Notes under the pieces: model-generated
Seen by the model: the letters and a program-made list of their open reading frames with translations, nothing else
The model's database searches: none
What the model was told of the DNA's origin: nothing
In this document: positions 63,595-64,000 of the stretch, piece after piece
How the letters are laid out: each line of letters starts with the position of its first letter
How positions within the stretch are numbered: the first letter of the stretch is position 1
Assembly (NCBI RefSeq): GCF_910591885.1
Contig: NC_063271.1
Location: 17,973,001-18,037,000, forward strand
From: Bombus terrestris
Taxonomy: Eukaryota > Arthropoda > Insecta > Hymenoptera > Apidae
Length of the DNA: 64,000 nt
Direction: 5' to 3'
Translations under genes and position numbers: made by a program

Positions 63595-63745
63595 AATGAA
63601 TGCGGCCGCGGCGCCGCTCCGCGGCGGATAGAATACAGAACGCGCGCGGAAGATCATCCTCGTGGAAGGGTTCGTACGCGTTCTTTGTTCGCGGATGTGC
63701 ATATGCTCATCGTTCGTTCGATGAGTCAGTGCCTGATTGCGCATA
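63595..63745. other. Very GC-rich island, possible promoter or exon
   Basis: GCGGCCGCGGCGCCGCTCC with CCGCGG repeated, then CG-dense sequence to about 63,740. On the minus strand a 73-codon frame is open and ends in a poly-Ala piece (GAAAAFIEMLLKSRF). In this genome such islands usually mark promoters or first exons. The associated gene would lie past the right end of the window or be a short transcript not recognised here. Confidence 0.3.
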
Positions 63746-64000
63746 ATATAGTGAGAAACGCTGCTTTTCCTATGTTGGCTGTCGATTTTCTAATTGAAGC
63801 ATATATTGCCGTTGAAAAATACCTGGGCACGCGTGAATTACAAAAATAATATCTTTTGATTTATTTCATTCGGATTGATCAGTTCTTTTCTTTTTTTTAA
63901 ATCACGAGTTTAAAACCACATACATGCTCCAAGGTTATTAGTGACCACGGTGAGAATAAAATCGTTTCAGTATTCATGAACAATTTACCTACAATCTCAC

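Noticed and set aside
1..64000. CRISPR arrays, bacterial operons, rRNA genes.
   Set aside because: The window is eukaryotic. The regular repeats are a satellite without unique spacers, and no rRNA sequence was seen.

Overview
This is a piece of a eukaryotic nuclear genome, almost certainly an insect. A hymenopteran such as a bee is my best guess. The evidence is short spliced exons with GT/AG introns, AATAAA signals, AT-rich intergenic DNA broken by small CpG-rich islands, piggyBac and jockey-type transposon remnants, and an Mvb12 orthologue. No sequence search was possible, so the taxon is inference.

Layout. (1) Positions 1-12.6 kb are a tandem satellite of ~266-bp monomers organised into a 16-monomer higher-order repeat (HOR) of exactly 4,256 bp. 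There are two almost identical complete copies, a partial copy at the left edge and a third shortened copy at the right. The array continues past the left end of the window and decays at 12.6-13.05 kb into units with an 89-bp period. (2) 13.5-16 kb holds a possible 3' terminal exon (+), a defective piggyBac element with TTAA ends, and a possible first coding exon (-). (3) 16.9-19.55 kb is a complete eight-exon gene (seven coding exons) for an MVB12 subunit of ESCRT-I (MABP plus UMA domains). (4) Convergent with it, 20.3-24.2 kb carries the three last exons of a gene on the minus strand. They encode a coiled-coil, acidic, Ser/Asn-rich protein that I do not recognise. One of its introns holds a tRNA-like sequence inside a long inverted repeat. 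A promoter-proximal coding exon at 56.1 kb is in compatible phase, so this gene may span ~36 kb with one huge intron. (5) 24.2-56 kb is mostly AT-rich non-coding DNA with isolated GC-rich blocks, a few doubtful exons, a piggyBac-like MITE (45.65-46.24 kb) and a CpG-rich block with four CACGTG boxes (48.9-49.04 kb). (6) 60.34-62.67 kb is a second copy of the same defective piggyBac family. It contains a 5'-truncated jockey retrotransposon with a perfect 10-bp target duplication. (7) The window ends in non-coding DNA with one very GC-rich island at 63.6 kb.

The confident genes are Mvb12 and the coiled-coil gene. The most unusual structure is the nested satellite (89 bp, ~266 bp, ~794 bp, 4,256 bp). 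Most other open frames in the window look like chance or satellite artefacts.
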